A program made the translations under genes and the position numbers. Shown piece by piece: positions 38,901 to 47,900 of a stretch of 64,000 bases of DNA (position 1 is the first letter of the stretch; every line of letters starts with the position of its first letter). The stretch is taken from assembly GCF_000327385.1 (NCBI RefSeq), contig NW_008707145.1, positions 559,744 to 623,743 on the forward strand, read 5' to 3'. This stretch comes from Lottia gigantea (Eukaryota; Mollusca; Gastropoda; Lottiidae). The notes under the pieces are model-generated. The model saw only the letters and a list, made by a program, of their open reading frames with translations. It ran no database searches and was not told where the DNA came from.

Positions 38901-41900
38901 TTGGGAGAACCCTCTGAGTCGCTCTTTGAGGGGCTTGCAACTATGACGTCATGTCTTCACAGAGTTGCCGCATTTTGAATTCAGCCTCGGCAGTTGCCTG
39001 CCTCCCCCCCCCCCCCCAATTAAGTCAGTTGCCCCCTATTTGTCTGGAGAGGCTTACGCCGCCGCTGAATATACGACAGTATACATAACTGTATTTATTT
39101 CATACTATGTTTATGTACATGTCTTCGTGCATAATTAATTGTTTTCTTTTTGAAATGGAATGTAATGTAATGAACGATATTCAAATATTTATAGTATGGA
39201 ATGCAATTTAGAGTATAGTATTCAAATATCTAAATATTTAGAAGGTCGTGTCTGAGCATATTAAAGGGACAAGGGCGCCATTTTTACTAATCATACTTTA
39301 GTCTCAGAAACGGGATTTTTTTAGCTAAGCCAACCAGTGATAGTGTTCACAGCTCACCGTCGAAATTTGAGCCTTCAAATCCATGTGTCGAGAATTATCT
39401 GCATTTTAATGTTAAAATGACAACTCGTCATTTTAAGTTACGCTGTGATATAAAGAAAAAACATAATAGAAATAATGACTAAAATTCCTAGTTTGAAGAG
39501 TTTTTAAAGAAATTATTTTTTGTACTTCTGAAGACTATTTACATATTATATTATTCAAGACTCAAATTAACCCCCAAAAATGGCGCCTCTGTCTCTTATT
39601 ATTTTCATAAAATTTACTAAAATTGACACACAATTAAAAATTCCCCTGAGGGCATTCTAATGTACATCACAGTTTGGCTCGACAGATAATTTTTGTTCAC
39701 TCCTTTGATGATTTAAGTGGTTATAATGATGTTCTTTGAACTCTCTAATTACCTTATGGTAATTGTAAAACGTCTTATGCTCTTTTAGATGTAACGTAGC
39801 TATATGAGCATTCAGCTCTGTATTGTATGTATTTTCAGCTCTAAATTAAACTGATTATATTGTATGTTATTTCAGCTCTTAAACTAACAGATTACATTGT
39901 ATGTTAGCTCAGTATAACAAATGAGAAATAACCTGCTTATTTTTTGTTATTTCAGCTCTCAATCTGTCTGATTATACTGTATGTTATTAAAGCTCTACAA
40001 ACTGACTGATTATATAATATTGTATGTTATTTCAGTTAGAACATAACCTGCTCATTGTGTGTTATTTCAGCTTTCAATCTGTCTGATTATATTGTATGTT
40101 ATTGCAGCTCAAAAACCGAACAATTATATATTATATTTTATTTCAGCTCTGAATAACCTGCTTATATTGTATATTAGCTCTAAAATTAACAGATTATTGA
40201 TTATCTTTCAGCACTAAAATTAACTGATGGTAAATATATCATTAATGGTAATATACAGTTAAGGAGAACTGGTAGTTTTAAAGCAGCTGGAACGGAGTTT
40301 ACATATTATAAAAATACAGGACCTAGCTGTCCCGGAGAATGTATTTATTCTACAGGTCCTACCAACAACAGTATTGACGTTGAAGTAAGTCTCAAAGGAA
40401 CATTGCCTATTTTCCTCTTTAGGCAGCATTAGCAATTCTTCATCGTGCAAGCAATGGTTATAATAGTCCTTGCGACCACGAGCTTCAAAGGCATTGCCTG
40501 GATGATTCTGAAAATTATAAAAATTTGAACGTCTTAAGGTCGTCACGGACTTACTAACCGAATATTCCACCAGGCTTCATCATAGTTTAATATGTTCCGA
40601 AAGATTGCATTGAACACGGTATGTTAGACATCTATTCGAAAACGACAGCCACACACAAGTTTGCATCTTCTCAATAATACAGAAGATATTTGAACGTGAA
40701 TAAACTTTCTCTGTTAAATTTTCATATTTAATATGTTACAGGTATTGTATTATCATCGCAATCCGGGCATAATCTACCAGTTTACAATACCACATGAACA
40801 GGTCGAAGAGCTGGGTTTACCTTCGTCATCATCATCATCATCTTCATCATCCACGAATAATCATCACTCAAATAGTCATCAACAGCATAGAAATCATCAT
40901 AGAAAACATTCCAACAGAAGTCGACATAAAACCAACAGACAACGTCATAATTCCAAGAGTCAACCGGAAGCGCAGAAAGACGAAATTTCATCCAAAACAA
41001 GAGGTAGAGATGACAGATACATCATCCGAAGAAGAATCGACGCAGATCGCTTTCATCCACGAATCCAGTATGGGCAATCACCAACATACATACCCAATAC
41101 TCGTCGTGGATATCAACAACAGGTGCTTGGCTCACGATATTCGGGATACCACGGTAATCAGTTGAATTCTAGATACACCAACACTGGTTCTGTGGACAGT
41201 TCACGATTGAATCAACAGAGTGTGGTCTCAAGAACTGGACAGTACATTATACCTTCAGCCAAATCTTCTTACCTTACACTGACTGATACCAGTAACCCTT
41301 ATCAACCCAATCCAATACTACAGAGTCATGATAGAAACCTGGTTGATAAAAGTGGATTATATTCCTGGAGAATTTCAGGCTTTACAGAATGTTCTAGATC
41401 GTGTGGTGGCGGTAAGTGCTTTTTCTTTAAATCTTCCAAAAAAACTTTTGTTATAGATTCTATCTACAAAAATATTGTAAAATGTTTCGATTTTGTTGAC
41501 GCATAAATGTTAAAGTTAGCTCCACATACGAAATTAAAGTCTTCGACTAGCATGCAAATGGGTACTGTAGCAGATTTCTGTGGTACTACAGACAAAAATT
41601 GAAAGAATTGTAAAAATGGTACAATGAATAAAAAACTCCCAATAAAACAGGAAGGGTACCAATTTTAACTATGGTAAGTTAGAGAGATTGTGGTAAATGG
41701 TAAGATAAATTTTAGGTTGTTGAGACCCAATTTGGCTGTTGAAATTCTTTCCATATTTCAATGAAAATTCATTAATTATAAGATAAAGATATGATAATAG
41801 AGACTATCACATCTATTGAGGTTTATGCCAAGATGGGATCATAACATGAACAGATACTTATAAATAAAATATATATAGAAATAGAATTCGTTGAAATACC

Positions 41901-44900
41901 AACTATCGACGCCCGAAATTCTTAAATTAACGGGGTATATTTTGAATGAAGAGTTGCAAATAAAACTAATGATGAAAGAGTTATTTTGGAAAACAGGTTG
42001 TTTTTGTAAAAATGTTAAACAAATGAAGATCATAAAAAAGGATTGTTCCTTTTACTGACATGAAAATATATAATTCTATGGTAAACTACTCCTGGGTTTT
42101 ATTGTATACAACGTTTCAACAATTTACATTGTCTTCATTAAAGGGTTCTTTACTGACACGAACTAAGATAACAAAAATTGACTTCCAAATACAAAAATCT
42201 ACATATTGTTGAACACTGGGAGATATGATTTAGTCACATTTCGTGTTTTAACGAAGCGGATACAAACTCCCTTTAAAGGATTTAATTTGCTTGTATTAAA
42301 ATGTTTCTACCAAATCTTCGTTTTAATTTTTCTGTTATTCTATTGTTTGTTAACGACAAAAAAAATGTTCACTGTTACAATTCATACATTGATAGAAGTT
42401 CTTCAAATAATGTCATTATCATTGGCAAAAATAGACCATACCAATTAACACTAGGTCGGCGTTTCAATTTGTTTTAAACAAATAAATCAGAATTTCCCAA
42501 TTCTCTTATCTTGTTATCACACGATTTACAGGCAAACAATTCAAATATATATATAAATTCACATTTCAATTGTCCTCACTTTCTGAATTGCTGACAGAGT
42601 GTCGATAGTGCAGTGGGTGCACAAGACAAAGGAACGAACAGCACCTTGTAAATTTTGAAGAAAGTGAGGTTATTAGACCGTCAGTGAAGCTTAAAAGAGT
42701 TTAGTATACAACCATTGGCCAAAGTTGTCATTTATTAATTGTGTTATATAACTGGTGTGTCATGATGCATAAAACTGCATTAAGGGATAGTTTTGTTTTA
42801 TTGACCAGTACAATCGCAGCAAGCGGTTATTCTGTCATACATACGGTTTTTTTGTATCGCCCTGGATCGCAACCAGAGGTGTATTCCTCCCTGCCAACTG
42901 TTGTGCTTAGTGGATCGGTATGGTTTCAGAACGTGCAGTGCATGTCGTTCAATGGACGTGCAACAGTTACTGCTATAGAGCTAACCAAGTCGAGTTGGGA
43001 ACCTCGGCAGTGTTAGGATTAGCTTGAATGAAAAATTACAAAATTGACAATCTTTTGAATTGTTTTGGAGGTGTAAGGGTTACAAACGATTGGTTTGAGG
43101 GCTGAAAAAGCATGGGAGCCACTGCTCTAGTGTATTACTTTTCAAAAGGTAAAGCCGGCGTCGGGTTTACTCTCAATTTAATTGTAAATCCTTTATAGGA
43201 TAATATCTTCTTGTTCAGATTACCTTATCTCTTTAAAGTTTTACTTTACGTTTGTCTTAAACCTAACACTAGTGATGCAATCTAGACCACACTTTTATGG
43301 TCTGGGTGAAAATTATACCCTCTTGAAATTCACGGTAAATGTCGCGATGAATTAATATATAGTTTGTTTATACTTGTCTAATGTTACCGTTTGTAGACAA
43401 ATTTAATTTACATATAAGAGTAAATCTTTGATATTGTTTTAAAACGAGTAGGTGTGGATTATTTTACTCACAAACTCTCAAACCGGGGCTTAAACCCCTA
43501 GCGTTAGAATTTTTACTATTTACATTTCATAACACCTGGCGAATTAAAGAATTACATACAAACTTTGAAATAGTTTATATAGGCAAATTATCTAACAACT
43601 AATGACAAATGTTTTCCCACAAAAGACGTATCTACAACGGTCTAGAGATTTTAAAGTTAACAATAAAATACGCCAGTAACTGAATCAAAAAGTACATAAA
43701 ATTTAATACGTTGTAAAAACTCCCACCCACAAAATTTTTCAGAAATGTATCATAAAATAGAACTCATACCGAGCAGTCTGTGTGACTGTTAAACATTTAA
43801 AATAAGAAAACAACTCGGTCTTGATAATGGTTTGTTCACCGGTGATTCATGTATGAATCCAATGCATTGGTTGCATTCGAATTCTATAGATTGGTTACGA
43901 GTTTGTTCATATAAGAATTCCATGCATTCGAGTGTGATCATGTAAGAAACCTATGTATTAGTTGCATTCGAGTTTGTTCATGTTAGAATCCTATGTATTG
44001 GTTGCATTCGAGTTTGTTCATGTTAGAATCCTATGTATTGGTTGCATTCGAGTTTGTTCATGTTAGAATCCCATTCATTGGTTACATACGAGCACTCCGT
44101 TATAAAGCATTGTCGTGAAATATATTACAATAATTTTCCAGAAGCTCTAGTAGCACTGAACAAATTCTGGCTGCAAGTTTGATGATATGTTTTGGTTAGG
44201 ATTGATACATAACCTGTGACCCGAGTGTTAATTCATGTATAGTATATAAGCAAATTCAAGAAGTCTTATTTTACCATATCCTTATCTGAATATACGTAGG
44301 CGAAATGGTTATACGTGGGCGAAATATCTCCGCATTTAACTACTCTTATGAGGTTTTCCCTTTGACCTCGAGAATGAGATCTTGCGATCATGTATCTAAC
44401 AATTCATATGATATTGAAATTTTCCTTCCAGGTACCCAGAAAACGCGTGTTTTATGTATGAAAGGAACATCCAATGTAGAAGTAACAGAAGAAAATTGTG
44501 ACCCCTCAACTAGACCCCAAGAACAAACAGTGGGCTGTAACAATTCCCCTTGTCCATCAGCAGAGTAAGTCATACTGTCTTCATACTCCAATTTCCAATT
44601 TGGCACATATCAGCACAGTTCCATTATATCAACCACGATAAAGAGCAAGAGCTGGGTCTTTTCTGTCGGACGGAAAGTTTTGGAATTTGAAATGACCTTG
44701 GGGTTATAATTAGGGATATATCCTCTTCAATATGCTGATGTTTTTGGGGAATGCTAGAGATAAAACGGAAAAATCAATGCAAGAGATTAAGATCCAGAGC
44801 CAAAAATGGAACAAATCTTCAGACTCATAGTTGTTTTCCTTCCAGATGGTTTATTGGTAACTGGACTAGTTGTAGTGTTACGTGTGGTGTGGGAAAACAG

Positions 44901-47900
44901 AACAGATTGGTCGAGTGTAGAAGAAGGATATCATCAACACTAGAAGTTAGTGTATCAGCAACACTATGTTTAAATACACCAAAACCAACCAGAACTAAGA
45001 GATGTAGTAATTCACCTTGTGCTACCTGGAACGCCGGAAACTGGAGCAAGGTACGTCTGCAATTTTGTTTTTTCACGTTTACTCTAATAACTTTTTTTAC
45101 TGGTCATGAAGGTTTTCAGTAACGACTTTCACTTTCCATGTAACTGTCATATAAACTTCCTTTGCAAGGATTTCGCGTGAAATTTTTTTGGCACATTTTG
45201 CACATTTTGGCGCTGGTTTGCATTTTCTTTCATGGTTTTCTGGAAACGATCTGGTCGGACAGTCAGTACGTAATTTCTGTTATATTGCAGTGTTCAGCTG
45301 AATGTGGTCATGGACAAAGATCAAGAACAGTAAACTGTAAAGATATGAATGGTAAAATCACAGATATATCACAATGTGACCGACAGAAACCAAAAACAGA
45401 AGAAATCTGTGATATGGGATCATGTGCTGAAGGATGGTACCACACACGATGGTCAGATGAGGTCAGTAAAAGTGCATGCCTCCATTCCAGGAAGGTCTTT
45501 CATGTAGGATTTGAAACATTTAAGCTAAATGCAGAAGCAGAATGATCTCTTATTGGGGTTTAGGTTCCTCACACTTGATGCTTTTTGGCTTGTCATGGAT
45601 TGGTGTTAGAACAAACAGATAAGTATATGTTCTATAGCCCGGTATCGAATTGAAACATGAAAATTTGGACTGTGCCTTCTGATGGAATGCTGCCTAGTGA
45701 TTAATATTGCATTTATGAAAAGACGAATCTCTGCGATGAGATCGGGCAGTTGAACTCAGACATGGCTCCTTAAAAAGGACAACTATATACACTTAGAGTG
45801 TAACAGTTTCCATTTTAGATACCAAATTAAGTATGTCTCACCGAATCATTACGACTGCAAATATTTGAGTCAGGAAGTGCACTCTTTGATAAAAAAGCAA
45901 ATATTTAATTATCCCGTACCTGTGCATATTTGCGATAACAATCAAAGAAATATTTATTATGTTTGAAGCTGATAAAACACGGAGAAAGTGACAAGAATAT
46001 TTTATGGTTCAATTTATAAACTGCCAAAAATATATTAAAACCCTTTTAATGACATATAACCCTTAATGATAAGTATTTACCAGTGTTTAATGGTGAAAAT
46101 TACCACATAAATTAATCCCTTTTGATAACAGCTTATCAGAATTTGACTCTCGCATAACTTATGACACGCTCTGTCCCTTTATTTCTTTTGACACTTTTAG
46201 GGAAAGGGATTTGCGGGATTTAAAAAAATTGTAAAATTTCGGCTTGTTATCGGTTGTTATTCGAACAATTTTGGAATGTTAGTTGCAAGTTGTAAAATGT
46301 AGGATAATTCGTTTGTGACTTGGATTAAATGAGAAAACAGTTTAAGATATGTCAATGGTTATCAATGTATCATTCTTCACTTTATACCCCCAAGTACATT
46401 CCTCGGTGTCTATGTACCAATTATCATTATTACATTATGAAACGTAGATATTTAGGTTGTATTGTATATATGGTGCATAGTTTAATTGCCTAGTATACAC
46501 TTTGACACCTGCTAAAAAAACGATTCATATGCATAAAACTTTAACCAGTGATTGTTGTTCCATAAAAGCTGTGTCTATATACTAAAGTTCTAATCGTAAA
46601 TAGTTGCGTCGACTATCGGAAAAAGAAAGAAACGTACGGACCAAATATATAAGACCATCTTGCTTTGTCATAATTGAGTCCAGCTCAACTATTTATAGCC
46701 TGTTGCACCGGAAGAGTTATTATCAGCAGTGGTTATCCAAGAACACTTTCTCTTTTATAGTGTTCTGCTCATTGTGGTCGAGGATTCTATACCAGAAAGA
46801 TATTTTGTGCTGCTGACGATGGTTCAACTTTACCAGATAAAAGATGCCCCATTGCTAAAAAGCCCAAAACAAAGAAGACTTGTAAGTCAGACCTTCCTTG
46901 TGGTGGTAACTGGTTTACTGGGCCGTGGTCAAAGGTAGGTTGTCTAGATAGAACCAGCTAATTACTTTCAAGCGGATAAAGCATTAGATGCTATTACAAG
47001 GAAGACCATGGAGTATCAGTGAATGTATCAAAAAGTTTAGGATACAAGTACAAATGGTAAGGGAACGGCATAGGAGGAACACTAAACAAGAAGAAACGGG
47101 TGTGGTTTTAGGAAAGAAAGGAGCTACTAAGTGAATTATTTGACATTTCAGTGTAATGCTACTTGTGGACATGGTGTATTAGAGAGGGGTGTTGTTTGTA
47201 TGAAGAGATTAAGATCAGAGGTTTATACCGTAGTTAAAGATGTGAACTGTCTAACAGACGAAAAACCAGAATCGACCAAAGATTGTGGAGAATTACCTCC
47301 TTGCCAACCAACCTGGTATATGACAGAATATAGTCAGGTAAATTTAAATCTAAATGTGACCAAAAGTGCAAATGTTGTGATCTCACGCCATGTGACCCAG
47401 CCACCTTAGTTACTGGTTGAACCACGGGCCTTAACCACCAGAAAAGATATAAATAAATGAAAAAAATGTGCCTCAGTAATTGATGGTTACAAAAAGTATA
47501 CTGAGGACCTACCATGGGCAATATTATGTCTTTATTTATCAAAATGGGGGTCTCAGAATGCCGATGGAGTGGCCCCAATCACTTAAGTCCAGGGGTCCCA
47601 ACTCATGTCGCTGAGCCACCACTCATGTCAGAATGATGGTTGGATGTAAAGCCCATCATCTTAAAGGCATATTACAATTCTGCAATGATATGAATTCGCT
47701 CGCCCAGTTATTCTGCACCTGATTACAACCACATGTAACATTTAATTTTACCTGAACTTAGTTTGCTTGCTCTTTTAATTTTTCGTCGTTGGTTGTTTTC
47801 TTATTCAGTATACTATCTATATTTATCCTAATGAGCTGATCTATATACAGAACCATTGCTTTTTGATAAAATGACCCCTTAATTATCCCATTATATCAAA

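Larger units (their letters stand above)
35759..40211 (+). other. Gene A intron 5 (4.5 kb)
   Basis: GTAAGT donor, TTTCAG acceptor. It contains a TCGATTAT-rich repeat end, two GC-rich hAT-like pieces, one B element and the acceptor-like array next to exon 6. 35800-37000 and 37830-38740 hold nothing I recognise. Confidence 0.85.

Noticed and set aside
40794-41165. Second open frame over exon 7 (123 codons) and an antisense frame
   Set aside because: Shadows of the low-complexity coding exon; only the frame continuous with exons 6 and 8 carries spacer and TSR motifs.
42741-43016. 91-codon open frame in gene A intron 7
   Set aside because: No domain, no splice context, not continuous with the gene frame; near a possible repeat border.
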